In this document: positions 13,375 through 25,466 of the stretch, in pieces
How the letters are laid out: every line of letters starts with the position of its first letter
How positions within the stretch are numbered: the first letter of the stretch is position 1
Source: Primula veris
Taxonomy: Eukaryota; Streptophyta; Magnoliopsida; Ericales; Primulaceae
Length of the DNA: 64,000 bases
Reading direction: 5' to 3'
NCBI GenBank assembly: GCA_963682055.1
Contig: OY821751.1
Span: 11,346,001-11,410,000 of the forward strand
The notes under the pieces: model-generated
The model's input: only the letters and a program-made list of their open reading frames with translations
What the model was told of the DNA's origin: nothing
Database searches by the model: none
Position numbers and translations under genes: made by a program

Positions 13375-13779
13375 TTAGTGTAGTTTGAGGATTTTTATTA
13401 CATCTTCAATTTTTTGTTTTATTATAAATGTTGAGTTTAATTTTTTCTATTTATATATGTATATATATATATTTGTGTGTGTGTGTGTTTATGTGTATCG
13501 AATTAAAAGGCTTGGATCCAAGATCTGCTTTTAAGGTTATGCATCACAATCGAGGTCATGACTATCTTCTAATTTTTTTTGTTCTTTCATGTGATTTGAT
13601 AAATTTGAATTATTAATTTGGAAATTAGGGTTTTGATTAGTAATTGGGAACTTTTTGCAATGATTTGTGAGCAATCTGAATAAAATTTGAAAAGGTAAGC
13701 CAATACTCAAGTATTAGTTAATACTCAACGATTTGTGAGAATTTTTATGTTTTGAGTTTTTATTTTCGAGTTTGGCAGT

Positions 13780-14790
13780 TTTGGTGCTGAAACGGGGCGC
13801 GTTTCGGATTTGTTGTTTGTTTTGGTGCTTAATCAAGGTGGTATAGGGCTGATTTTGAGGCTGAAACGAGCCCGTTTTAGGGCTGATTTGGGGTCTGTTT
13901 TGGTACCAAATCGAGTCCATTTTAGGGATGAATTGGAGTATGTTTCGGGGATGAATCGGACTCCGGTTCGAGGATGAAACAGATTCCGGTTCAAGGCTAA
14001 AACAGGCTCTTAGTTCATGAGTTATTTGGCAGGTTGTATACAATCATATGTCAAGTTATGTTTTCACCAATTTGTACCCTTAAAGTATTCAATGAAATGT
14101 CCGAGTTTCGTGCGATAGATTTCTGATATTGCTACTTTAACTATAATTTGTTTTGGGACCTAGAAGAACAACAAATATCTATTTGTTACATTTCTATTGT
14201 ATTCAGACTGTATGCTTTTGTTTATAGAATTTTCTTGTAATTTATTACTTTCTCGTTGGATTGGTTGACTGTGATTTATAGTTCAGTTGGGAATTGGGAC
14301 AGTTACTGGATTGTTTTTTTTATTTCAACGTTATTGGGACAGTTTTAGAGTGGTTTTTGGAACGTTTTTGGATGGTTTTGGGTGTTTTAAGTTTATTTGA
14401 ACAAGAGCGGTGGCAGAACTCGTTTATGGGTTGAGATGGGGTCCAATTTGGGGCTGAAGCGAGCTCATTTCGGGACTGAAACGGAGCTCATTACGGGACT
14501 AAAATGAGCTCGTCTTGGAGCTGAAGCGAAGCTCGTTTTGGTGCTAAAATAGAACTCGTTTTAGGGCTAAAACAGAGCTTGTTTTGGGGCTAAAACGAGC
14601 TTGTTTTGGGACTGAAGTGCATCTCGTATTGGAACTGAAATGGGGCTCGTCTTGCGGCTGAAACAGAGCACGTTTTGGGACTGAGACGAACTTATTTTGG
14701 GACTGAAGCACAACTCGTTTTGTTGCTGAAACGCAAGTAATTTCGGGACTGAAACGAGCTAATTTTGGTGCTAAAACACAACTGGTTTTT
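13780..14790. repeat. Degenerate roughly 27-bp minisatellite (gctgaaacgagctcgttttg type)
   Basis: Variants of ggggctgaaacgagctcgtt recur many times at 13780-14010 and 14400-14790, separated by about 380 bp of unrelated AT-rich sequence. Units vary in length and sequence, so this is an old array. The minus-strand reading frame over the first block is an artefact of the repeat. Confidence 0.75.
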
Positions 14791-15232
14791 ATTTTTTATT
14801 GTATCAATGAGTTATTACATTTTTGTGATGCCTATATCCTGTTATGCTTTTTATTAAGGCTGCGACTAAGTTGTGAATAAGACTGCAACTATTTTGGGAT
14901 CAACATGAACTAGTTTGTTACTTAACATTTGTAACTTGAACTAGTTTGACAGGTTTGGTAAATGATTTTGAGTCGGACTTATGTATTTTCATTGTTTGTT
15001 TGGCGTGTGTAATGCCTGTTTGATTGAATTTGTATAATTTTTAGGTGTACATGTTTGTATGATTTTATTTAGTGACTATAAATATCCGTAAGCTCAAAAT
15101 GTTAAGAACGCTTGCACCAATACTGAGGTTAAAGAGTTTGATGGTTCGAATCCATTAGGATTTTTTTTAATCTTAAAGTAGAATATATGCAATATGTGGT
15201 GAATTATATTGTATTTATGTCAAACATTATGC

Positions 15233-15660
15233 AATTTCTACTAGACTAGATGCACTTTCAACTGAACTAGATGCAATTTTGACTGAACTAGATGCATTTT
15301 CTGCTGAACTAGATGCAATTTCAGCTATAGAGTACATCTTGTTTAGCTGAAAGTGCATGTGATTGAGCTGAAAGTGCATGTGGTTGAGCTGAAAGTGCAT
15401 GTGGTTGAGATGAAAGTACATTTAGTTTAGATAAAAGTGCATCTAATTCGATCTTGTCAGTCAAAAGTGCATCTGGTTCAATAAAAGTGCATCTAGTTAA
15501 GTTGAAAGTGCATCTAGTGCAGCTGAAAGTGCTTCTCGTGCAGGTGAAAGTGCATGTAGTTCAGCTGAAATGACATCTATTTCAGTCAAAAGTGCATATT
15601 GTTTAGTCGAAAGTGCATTTAATGCATATACTTCAATTAAAAGTGCATCTAATTCGTTTT
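15233..15660. repeat. 24-bp minisatellite with an internal orientation switch
   Basis: From about 15240 to 15330 the unit reads gaactagatgcaatttcagc. From about 15352 to 15655 it reads agctgaaagtgcatctagtt, which is its reverse complement. About four units lie in the first orientation and about a dozen in the second. The junction sequence tatagagtacatcttg separates them. The units have no unique spacers, so this is not a CRISPR array. Confidence 0.85.
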
Positions 15661-16090
15661 TTATGAATTCTTTTCGATATTTGTGTTTTTTTCATTTTTA
15701 TAATTTTTGGTGTATTTTTTTTAATTTCTGGTGGTTTTTTTTTTTCGAAAATACATTTTTGTGATTTTAAAAAAAATAATTGTTTTTTGTGTTTTTTTTT
15801 TATAAAAATACATTTTTTTTGTCATTTTTATCCTTTTTAATAGTTTTTGTGAATTTTTTTAGAAAAATTCATTTTTGTGAATTTTTTCATTTTCTTTGAA
15901 TTAATAATTACAATTTTCTTGATTTTTTTGGTAAAGATACATTTTTTTGTGGTTTTTTTTCATTTTTTATAAAAATAATTTTTGTCATTTTTTTTTACAT
16001 TTTTTTTTATAATTTTTTTATAATTTTTGTCATTTTTTTTGCTTTTATAGAATTTTCTTATATTTTTTTTTTGGCTTTTTAGAGAGATAA
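15660..16090. repeat. T-rich low-complexity tract
   Basis: The plus strand is overwhelmingly T, with recurring cattttttgtgaatttttt-like words and long T runs. It directly follows the 24-bp array inside the 3.2-kb insertion. No gene or motif can be supported. Confidence 0.8.
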
Positions 16091-17747
16091 AACATTTATA
16101 TTATGTTTTGAGTTATATAATGGCGTTTTGGTAAATAAAGCTAATAATAAAAAAGTGGTATCTGATAGCAATATAAACTTTTTGAGTTATAAAGAAAGAA
16201 TATAAGTTGTTATAAGACATCTATAGAGAATTCCCATTTTTTTTTAATTATAATATACTTCAAATATATTTTGAAAGAAGGAACACAAATTATGACATGA
16301 GAGATTTGTACTTTTAATTTGACTTATTATGATATGCATTGGACATACATCCTGAAGATTAGTCCTAATTCCTAAGTCCTAACATTATATCGGACATTTT
16401 TTTGGCTGATACTCCTTAAACATTCGTTACATCCCTATTCAATACTAAAATGTACTATTTTCAATAAGCTAATTGGAAATTAACACCTTTGTCCAAATAC
16501 TTTTGTAAGTTTGACAAATATCATTAATCCGTCTCCGGTCACGGTCATGATTGTAGGACTCTGGTGTTTACTGAAACACTGGCGTTGACCAAAAATGCAA
16601 AAGATGATTAAAAAGTCCAAAATAAATTTAAGAAAATTCTGAAAACATAAAATAAAAAGCACAATATAAAAATTGAAAACGAACATTGCTATATCCCCAA
16701 TTATTAGACTGTTTAATAAATTGTCAATTAGTGTATTAATTTATGAATGTAGACGACACCAATTATTAATTTAAAAATTCCTTATTATGGCTATATCGCC
16801 CATTTAATAATGAGGAAAATACCAGCGCCGAAAGGCTAGTTTTACAAGAGATTTGTTTGAGAGGGGTTAAATTTATTTCAGCTAATGCTCAACAGAATCA
16901 CCAACGAGTCACCGACGTTGTTTTGCTTAATGAAAAAGATAAACAAAAAACAGAAAGTTACGATGTACAGTTTTCAACCAATAGTGTATTATGCAGTACA
17001 AGTGGTTGATCAGTAATTGAGGTCGAAAGGTGACGAGTGTCAATTATCTTAAAAAAAAACCATTATAAAGAGAAGATGTGAAGTGAATTTGACGTTCCTT
17101 TTGATCTGATGATTCCTTTTACATCCGTATATATTTTAATCTTCTTTGATTTCATTTATTCTTTTTATCCTAATGCACATTTTGATTTACTGAATAATTA
17201 ATGGTTGGTAGTCCTAGATGTAGACTAATTTGTAACATTTTTACTATTCCATTTTTTTATCCTCTTTCATAAAGTCATGAATAATGTTTTTTATATGAAG
17301 AATTCTTCGTCTTAACCGGAAAAATCTGAATCTTAAATGCAAAATTTTCAGTTTATCGAGTTCAAGAATTTGATGCATGGCGTGTCAAACGATTTTAATA
17401 ATGAACAAGACCTTCCTAGATTTCGGGCCTATGTCAACCGTGATGAAGGGCTCACTTGCACAATGCATGCACATAATACTTTGGGCACAATTGTTACTTA
17501 ATCTACATACGACATAATATGAATTAAGGATATGAAACATATTCTGCCCACGGTTTAGTCAGTTTAATCACCAATTGAACCATTAATGAACACGAAACCA
17601 TTATACCAATACAAGGACCGGCCCAGATATGATGAAATTAGCAGGCCATGCCTTTACTAACCGAATATTTTATGAGATATCACGAGGCCCGTTTACCAGT
17701 CTTATTACCCTAACCCTAATATATAAACATCGATCTGTTCGGATGTA

Positions 17748-17757
17748 GCGGCGCCGC
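17748..17757. promoter_or_regulatory. GC palindrome GCGGCGCCGC conserved between F-box promoter copies
   Basis: A perfect 10-bp palindrome in an AT-rich region, within gttcggatgtagcggcgccg. The identical string occurs at 49317-49326 in copy 3. It is about 60 bp upstream of the TATA box. It could be a protein-binding site; no named element is claimed. Confidence 0.5.
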
Positions 17758-17816
17758 AACATGGAAATGAAAATAAGGTTGTCCTTTTTTAACCCTTGAC
17801 CTTGATAACATATCGC

Positions 17817-17824
17817 TATAAATA
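17817..17824 (+). promoter_or_regulatory. TATA box (TATAAATA) of the FBD/LRR gene
   Basis: TATAAATA lies 93 bp upstream of the ATG at 17917, a normal plant spacing. The equivalent place in copy 3 near 49380 is a degraded ctataattatag. Confidence 0.6.
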
Positions 17825-17916
17825 TTGAATCACAATGTCATTATTTTCCTCAGAGCAGCACAATTACCATATAGCAGAAACTTTTCACACTAAAATTTCA
17901 CAAAGAGTTAAGAGGG

Positions 17917-20005
17917 ATGATCGGGAAAGAAGAGGTAGTTGGCAGACAAGAGGATGATCCGACAAGAGAAATCATAAGACAAGCTGGACGTTATCACAAA
18001 CGAATAAGCGATTTACCAATCACTAATGGAATGACAGGCTATCAGCTTATAATGACTATTTATCAGGTTCTCTTACTCCATCATGGACCTTTACATGCGT
18101 TTGTACTCTCCTTCTATTTTGGAAGCGATTCTGAAATTGATCAATTTATACTCATTGCCTTAAAAAAGGGGGTTAAGAACTTATCATATTATTCTTGGGC
18201 CAATGAAAATTACATTTTGCCCACATCGATATTTGTATATGGTCAGCAACTTATGAAGTTGGATCTCCACTATTATGTTTATAAGCCTCCATCAGATAAT
18301 GAAGGATTTAGCTTGACGCTTGATGGGGCTTATATTCAAGACATCAGATTGTCAAGATTAATCTCTAATTGTCTACTACTTGAATACTTGTTTATAAGCA
18401 CCGCTATCTGGGACCATGCCTTCACATTAAAGCTCCAAATCTTGAAGTTTTCCACTTTGAGGGCTTATGCGAGTTTTTATATTTCAAAAATACCCCTAAT
18501 CTTAAAAGTGTTGAAGAAATAGAAGCGCGAGGTGAATTTCTGCTTTGTGGCAGTTTACCTGTTGTTGAAGAACTAGAAGTGGACCATTTTTTATGGGAAG
18601 GTAAATAAACATCCGCATTATGCATTAGTGTTTTTTTTTTTTTTTTTTTATAATAATGTGCAAGGTTATGACATCTGTTTAAGGGGTAAATCTTCTCATC
18701 CCGACGGGCGATAGATAATAAGCTATTACTGAAATTAATTAGTTCTCATATTTTCTTTTCTTTACAGATATGTAATCCCTTCGAGATGTGGACTCCTGAC
18801 CATAACCAAATCGGCGATGAGATTTTCCAGTAGGGATCCACTCTGGCATTATCCAAAAAATGACTCCTTTTTATGTGTTTTGAAAAGCTTTCACCATAAA
18901 TGGTAATATTTTGTATTGAACTGCTCATCTTTTGATAATGTACATGGTTTGATATTTGATATCTATTAATAACCAAATAATTGCTAATCATGTCTTTGTT
19001 TTGTTGTGAGTCCTTTCAACTTCGCGGTATATGATTAAACATACGACTTATAAGTGAAAATTTAGAAGGGTGAACCCTTTAAACAATCACAATCTGGTTG
19101 AGTAGGAAAAGGAAAGTTAGATTCTTACGCTTACACTTGCAAGTGTTTTGGCATTTCTAAGTAGGCAGAGAACGGAGAAGATCTCGTTAGTAAATAAAGT
19201 TTTCAGATTGCCTAGATCATTTAGAAGCGATGTTGGTGCTCTATTTGTTGTCGCACTAGCAAAACAAATAAAACGTTAACAAAAGGGTTAAGTAATATCT
19301 CACATATCATATAAAAACTTGAAGAAGAGCTCAATGTTTGTGTAAGTGATTATTAATATAATTGAAAGACAAATGAAAGACAAATAGTGATCTTCTTATG
19401 TATTTCCCATTCATTAATCCTTTTATAAGTTATTTATTTAAAAACTGTCGAATGAGGAAAATTCCATTAATTAGAAAATTGCTTCTTAAATAACAACTAA
19501 AACTGAGGCTCCATGTGACCAAATTTTCCAAGATGGACGAAGCTAAAAAAACACGACTAACAAATAAAGACCACCAAATAATAAATAGTTTCTATATTTT
19601 ATTTTTTTACATAATCAACATTAAGTATCCATTTCTCTATTGACGTTTGCCTTTCCAATCCACACATAGATGATCGACTCAGACACAAGTATAACCAAGA
19701 ATTCTGTATTTTTGCAGGTGGAGTATAAAAATGTTGATCCGGATAGAGTAGTGAAAGAAGTAGAAGGCTTTTCGGATGTCACTTTTGATCGCCTTAGAGA
19801 AGTGCAGCTTGTAAGGATGACAGGTTTGGAAAGTGAATTGGAGTTTATTAAGCCTATATTAGCCAAATCTCTAGGTCCGGAAAGTGTTTTTCTTCGACGA
19901 GCATTGCTTTTAACTGCTATCACAAGCAGGAGACTTTTAAACGAGTTGCCAATACTTCGACGCGCTTCAACTCTTGTTGAAATTGTCCTTGAAGAGAGTC
20001 TTTGA
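17917..20005 (+). pseudogene. F-box/FBD/LRR protein gene, F-box core missing and frameshifted
   Basis: The protein family (F-box, leucine-rich repeats, C-terminal FBD domain) provides substrate receptors for SCF ubiquitin ligases. Exon 1 (17917-18601) encodes RISDLP, the usual opening of the F-box, and then runs directly into the LRR part (MTIYQVLLLHHGPLHAFVLS, EIDQFILIALKKGVKNLSYY). About 50 residues of F-box core are absent. Near 18400-18415 the frame changes: homology continues as GPCLHIKAPNLEVFHFEG and GEFLLCGSLPVVEELEVDHF in the third frame, to a donor at 18602. The last exon (19718-20005) gives FSDVTFDRLREVQLVRMTG, the FBD domain. The usual middle LRR exon was not found in 18602-19717. 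The promoter looks intact, but the product could not act as a normal SCF adaptor. A sequencing error could explain the frameshift but not the missing F-box. Confidence 0.75.
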
Positions 20006-20284
20006 ATAGCTATGATATTGTTAGAGGTTTTTTATGCATACCAGAAGTGATATCATAAAATAAATTTAAAAGAAAAGGAAGTTATGCACTTATGCTTATA
20101 GTAAAACAATGTTGTATTGGAGGTTAATTTTTTTTTTTTACAATCCAAGCTAGAGTTGTAGTATGTGCAAAATATTTTAGCAACAGATGGTCCTAATACT
20201 TTGAAGGTAGCTTGCGAGATCTTATATTCTTGTATGGTTTTTTATCTTGTTTTTTGAGGAATTTGCACAAATAAAGCCTAGTTA
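20006..20284 (+). other. 3' flank of the FBD gene
   Basis: It begins with tagctatgatattgttagag and holds the block gttatgcacttatgcttata. Both are repeated at about 35765-35885 and 44175-44305, so this segment is the 3' marker of each F-box unit. No separate gene is seen. Confidence 0.7.
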
Positions 20285-22012
20285 AACCTTTAGAGGGGTC
20301 GGTGCCGGAGAGACCCGAAAGCTGGTGATCCGTCAAAAGCTTAAATTCTCAAGCTTTTACATTACATTCTCTCCTTTATAGTATATCTTTATTTCTGTCT
20401 CTATATATGTGTGTGTAAGTATATGTATTTTTGGATCACTGAAATTAGCATTGGTTCATGAAATTCTATATTTCTCCTACTTGGTCCATAAATACTGGAC
20501 TCTTATAGTATTGATCTCCAGTTTTGGGATTATGTTTCATCGGATTAGTCTTTGCATAGCTGGTCTAAAGGTAGTTGCAACAGTCCGAGTGGACCGGTCA
20601 TATATGTGCATCACACCCCGAGGGAAAATAATTTCTAGAGAAAACTAAAACCTATACTATGTTTTTTCTAGGTTTTCTTTGAATGACAAAACAAAGTTTT
20701 TTTCCCACTAGTCAACCTATTATATTTTTTTGGGGCCGGTTCTGAGTTCTTACTTGAGAAATTGTCTTATGTGCATTGTCGGTCCTCTATGGTAAGTTGC
20801 GTAAGCGTGAGGTTTTTCGGTTGCAAGAACAAATGTAATGATTAAAAAATAAATTTGTAGTAGAAGAGTATTGGAGTTTTGGCGATTCGGTTGAAATGCT
20901 TATTGACTAACAACTGAATTAATGCAAAAGTATTTGCAAGTGAGGGAAAAAAACAAATTGTTGTTTACGTGTATTTATACAATTATAAAAATAATATTGA
21001 TTAGGGGTTGTCATGCTTTCATTTTTAATGAGATTGATTACATACTAACTTGTGTCCCTTGTGATTTGACTCACTGCTTATGTGACGTATAACTTGTTAG
21101 AACGTTCAACTAAAATATTTTGCTTTGTAGCTCATAGATCTATTCTCCGTGTAAAATTTTACTTCATGGCTTTATCAAAAAAATTATATTTTTTCGTTTT
21201 TGAAATAAAAGCTTCCCTAACGATATGAAACTTGATTGTTCCTAACATCCTGACATAGCAAACATATGGTTCACTATAATTAAGTAATTTGATGATTTTT
21301 TTGTGTTACTGCTTTTCATATTAATAATTTTACAGATTTTCAAAAACAATCAAATGTAGTGGGTGGGATATGATTTCAAATGAATTGGGTCCAACAAATA
21401 CTATGTTTGGACGGTAAATATGATTGAGATTATTAGTGAAATGAGATAACAAATGACCCTAAAATGGTGTATTTATGGGAGGTGTGATATTAGTAATCTG
21501 AGGATTATATATGAAAGATCATTTGTAATCTTTTTTGGACTCGTTCTCAGGACTACGAGTCTCTCAACCAAACGAGACCCAAATGTTTTAAGTGGGTCAA
21601 ATCCGTCATTTTTTAATATAGTAGATTTTAAATGATTAAAATTAAATTACGAGACCACTTAGATTATTGAACGAAACCATGTGATTATTGGCCGGCTTTT
21701 GTATTTTCTTGATTGATATTCCCAACGGTCCAACTCTAACCATTGGGCTGGTTTATCTTAAACTAACCATTTAGAAAATGTTTAATAATTAATATAACCA
21801 AACATGTTTTGTTTGTTTTCTTATTCTGTTTTGTTGATCTAATGGCACCAAAATCATATCTTTAGCTTAAAAGGAAATTTACCAATTATTAAAAGGAGTT
21901 GGTTTGCGTTGACGTTCGGGTGAGATTTCATATGGAGTTGTGGAGCCAAATCTAGAATAAATTAATACCTTGGCCTAACAATATTTCTGCCACAAAATAA
22001 CAGTCTATTTTT
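20285..22012 (+). repeat. F-box unit intergenic module, copy 2
   Basis: Paralogous to 11465-13045, starting at ggtcggtgccggagagaccc and running to acaaaataacagtct near 22010. It lacks the 3.2-kb insertion found in copy 1 and continues directly into the 5' module. Its position directly after the FBD gene 3' flank shows a head-to-tail tandem arrangement. Confidence 0.85.
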
Positions 22013-22546
22013 ACCATAATATACTTCACATACATTGAAAAAAAGGCAACACAAAATACGAGATGAGATATTTCTATTTTTAACTTGGCTTATTATGATA
22101 TGCATTCGACATAAATCTTGAGGATTATTCATAAGTCATAATTTTATAACGGTCCTTTTTGAGCCGTTACGTCTTACACATTCTATTTAGCAAGAGATAC
22201 CTCTTTCAAAAATATTATTTAAATATAAACACATGTAACCATCATTAATAAAACACATTTGTTATAACACTTTTGACCAAACAAGTTTAATTGAGACCAT
22301 TGACCTGTTTTCGGCGTTAACTGTCGGATTACGTTATTGACTGGACGTTGACTAAAAATTAAAAATTATAAAAAAAAACAATTATTTTTAAAGAAATCAG
22401 AAAATTTAAATTTTTTTGAAACCAAACATTGTTATATTGCTAATTATTAAGACTATCTAATAAATTGTCTACTACTTTATTAATTCCTAAATGTAGGCTA
22501 CTCCAGTTATTAATTAGAAAAAAAATTCATTATTGGGCTATTTAAT

Positions 22547-22760
22547 AAAGGGGCAATGCATAAAATATATAATTGAGCAAAACATTTTATCAAAACATAT
22601 AACAATTAAAATTTTCTTCCCAAAACATACAAACACACAAATACACAAACACACAATTACACATGTTTATTAGAGTGATATGTTTTGGGAATAAAAATTT
22701 TGATTTATAGTTTTTAATAATTAAAATTGAAAAGTTATATGTTTTATTAATTTTTCCTTT
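22547..22760. mobile_element. Foldback MITE of 214 bp
   Basis: The left end aaaggggcaatgcataaaat and the inverted right end aaaggaaaaattaataaaac are similar. The similarity continues inward to the matching blocks cttcccaaaacat and atgttttgggaat. Both paralogous copies (near 16800 and 48460) lack this segment, which confirms an insertion. The superfamily is not determined. Confidence 0.7.
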
Positions 22761-23011
22761 AAAATAATAATAGTTAGGAAAAGGCAAGTGCCCTAAAGCT
22801 AGTTTTACAAGAGAGTTGTTTGAGAGGGACCAAATTTATTTCACCTAATGCTCAATAGAATCAGTAACAAGTCAACCATATTGTTCTGCTTAACGAATAT
22901 GAGCAACAAGCCAACATAAAAAAACAGAAATTTGATGTACGGTTCTCAACCAGTATAGTATAAGTGGCTAATCAGTAATTAAGGTCGGAACGACGGTCCT
23001 CGATTAGCTTT

Positions 23012-23451
23012 CGCTATAACAAATTTAAGAATTAGTTACAATATTTTTTGAGTCAATCAAATTTTGTCTATAAATAATAACTTTTCGGAACAAAAATAAT
23101 CTTTTAGACACAAAAACAATTTTTTTGTTTCAAAATATAAGTTTTAGGCACATAATTTTAAAATTTTTTTTATCTCAAAAGACAATCTCATACAAACATA
23201 AAGATACAATTAAAATTTATCCCAATATACTTTTTGATAGGAAATTAAATTGTCTCCTTATATCCGTATGAAATTGTTTTTGTAGATAATTTTTTTTTTC
23301 AAATTATGTACCTAAAAGTTAGATTTGAGGATAAAAAAATTATTTTTGTGCCTTAAATATTATATTTGTCTAAAAAAGTTAACATTTGAAGACAAAATTT
23401 AATTGTCTCTGAAAAAAAAAAGTGTATCTAATTCTTAAATTTGTTGTAGTG
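23012..23451. mobile_element. CACTA-type MITE of 440 bp
   Basis: The ends are cgctataacaaatttaagaa and, inverted, cactacaacaaatttaagaa. A TTT at 23009-23011 and 23452-23454 fits a 3-bp target duplication, typical of CACTA elements. The interior holds A/T-rich subrepeats and no gene. The other two paralogous copies lack it. Confidence 0.7.
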
Positions 23452-24150
23452 TTTGCTAACCAAACAAAGCTTATCGGGAATAGAATATGTGTAGTGAATA
23501 TAACATTCCTAGATTTCAAATACTTCAAGTTGTGTTCATGTTTTTCTCTTCTAATTTTTTTTATGACCATTCTAATATATGGATTCCTTTTAAGTAAGTA
23601 TATGATCTTTTAATCCTCTTTGATTTCATTTCTTCATTATATACCAATGCCCGTACTAGATGTAGTCTAATTCTGTTTTTACTCATCGATTTTTTTTAAT
23701 CCACTTTTATAAAGTCATCACTCATGAATAAAAATTTTAGGTGAATGATTCTTCGTCTTCACTGGAAAAATCTGAATTTCAAGTGCAAAGATTTCAATTT
23801 ATCGAGTTCAAGAATTACACGGCATGTCAATCGGTTTTGAATAATGAATAAGACTTCCTAGATTTCTAAGTAAACTGTGATGAAGGGTTCACTTGCACAT
23901 AATACTTTGGAACAATTGTTACTTAAACCATATATGACGAATATGAATTAAGTTTATAAAACATATTCCACCCATCGTTCAATCGGTTAAATCACCAATT
24001 GAACCATTAATGAACATAAAAGCATTAGACCAATTCAATGACTGGTCTAGATCTGATAACAATATTAGTAGGCCGTGCTTTTACTAACCAAAGATTTGAT
24101 GAGATATCACGAGTCCCGTGTACCATTCTTGTTATCTTAACCCTATCTAA

Positions 24151-25466
24151 ATATCAATATAAAAAAATATCAGTTTACTATCGGAGCGCCTGTTACTAAA
24201 CTGATAGTAAAATGAGTGTTGCTAAATTTAGTAACAGTTTTTGTTACTAAAATTTAACGAAAATCATAAAAAAATTGGTTTTATAACACCATTCATTCTA
24301 GTGCCTTATTTCGTCATTTATAAAGCAAAACATGCATGATATAATCACAAAACTTATAACATCTATAAAAACATATAGAGACATGGGCGGAACATCCATA
24401 TGATCGGGAGTTGTCACGACAATACCACAATTTTAAAAAATATTTTTATTTAATTAGTATTTTTAAAAATAATTTATATATAAAGTATTCTGACAATCCT
24501 TTAATTTTTTTGGTAACTCCTATCAAAAATATATATTGTTAGTGCAATAAAATATTATGATTTTGTATGTAATGATAATATATAAGTATTACTTAAAAAC
24601 TAACATATAAGTAAGTAATAATAAAAGACACTTTACATCAAATTAGCATGTTGACACGTAACACACATCTTGAAAATATTGTAAATAATAATAATAATTA
24701 TAACAACAGATAGTAGTGAGTGTAAACAAAATTTATAAAAGAATTTTTGTTAGTTTATATTTTAATTAAGTGAAGTGAGTACAATGAAATTGTGTAATAA
24801 ATATTTGATTGTTCGTATATATATAGTATTTAATATAAGTTAGTTTTTTCAGCTTTTATATTTTTTTACGTTCATTTTTCAATCTTTTTATTCTTGATTT
24901 TTAATTTTACCTTTTTGTATCATTTTGATTTCTATTTTATTTATTTTTTAGTCAATTTTGAAACGCTGAAACTTTTGAGAAATGACTGCGCAATTTTTTT
25001 TTAATTAATTATGAGGATTGCCCATTATTTTATTTATATTGAGTTTAAATTGGTCCTCCGACCTTATTACAATGAAACCAACAACTAAAGGATTAAACAA
25101 CGAAAATAAAAACTTAAAGGATTCAAAAGATAATACGCGAAAATAGAGACCCTTCTATGTAGTTGAATTTTTAATAAATACTATTATCTTGAATATGTTC
25201 AAGGCGAACTCTATTTTTTTGTATTTCTTTCTTCTTTATCTCTGCACCGCCAATACATATAATCAGCTGAACCATCTTAGTGAGAGAAAGCTCTGATCTT
25301 TCCAAATTTTCCTAATTGAAATTATTAAGAATGATCTACTGTTATTTGCTGTAAATTCAGAAAAGAGGCTATTGGTGTGTTGTTGAAATACATTGGAGTC
25401 TCTTACCCTTGTTAGCTAGCTTTTAGGTGTAAGTTCTCTTAAGGGTTCCATCTTCACATTAGAAGT
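24151..25466. other. Unassigned AT-rich region after the truncated F-box module
   Basis: Near 24168-24206 the inverted arms tatcagttta and taaactgata face each other. Several gttactaaa-like words follow, which might be the edge of a degraded DNA transposon. The rest is AT-rich sequence without a supported reading frame or motif. Confidence 0.3.

Larger units (their letters stand above)
13045..16245. mobile_element. 3.2-kb insertion interrupting F-box module copy 1
   Basis: Copy 2 of the flank (about 22000-22020) reads straight from acaaaataacagt-like sequence into ataatatacttca. Copy 1 has 3.2 kb between those blocks, so the extent is set by comparison with an empty site. The ends carry a weak inverted similarity (cttatattaacagaagatac against the complement near 16150-16190). 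That would fit a degraded Mutator-like element. No transposase is present. The content is a gene-like exon, two minisatellites and a T-rich tract. Confidence 0.6.
16247..17905 (+). promoter_or_regulatory. 5' module (promoter region) of F-box/FBD unit, copy 1
   Basis: The segment is collinear with 22013-24150 and 48108-49425. Shared blocks include cttattatgatatgcattg, ggctagttttacaagagatt, attcttcgtcttaaccggaa and gagatatcacgaggcccg. It ends at the start codon of the surviving FBD gene and contains a TATA box and a conserved GC palindrome. Conservation between three copies marks it as the original upstream region of the gene family, but does not show that it is active. Confidence 0.8.
22013..24150 (+). 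repeat. 5' module of an F-box/FBD unit, copy 2, without a gene body
   Basis: Collinear with 16247-17905 and 48108-49425 but carrying two extra MITEs (22547-22760 and 23012-23451). The homology stops at about 24150, after ttaaccctatctaaatatca, before the GC palindrome and TATA box. The gene body that should follow is missing and unrelated sequence takes its place. Confidence 0.8.

Noticed and set aside
15085..15165. tRNA-like sequence with a GGTTCGAATCC T-loop
   Set aside because: A T-arm can be drawn, but the acceptor stem and anticodon arm do not pair properly, so a tRNA gene is not supported.
15227..15421. Minus-strand frame with repeating HMHFQLN residues, resembling a repeat protein
   Set aside because: It is a translation of the 24-bp minisatellite (24 is divisible by 3, so frames stay open). 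There is no start context and the array flips orientation.
15233..15660. Possible CRISPR-like array
   Set aside because: Units abut each other with no unique spacers, units vary, and the source is a plant nuclear genome.
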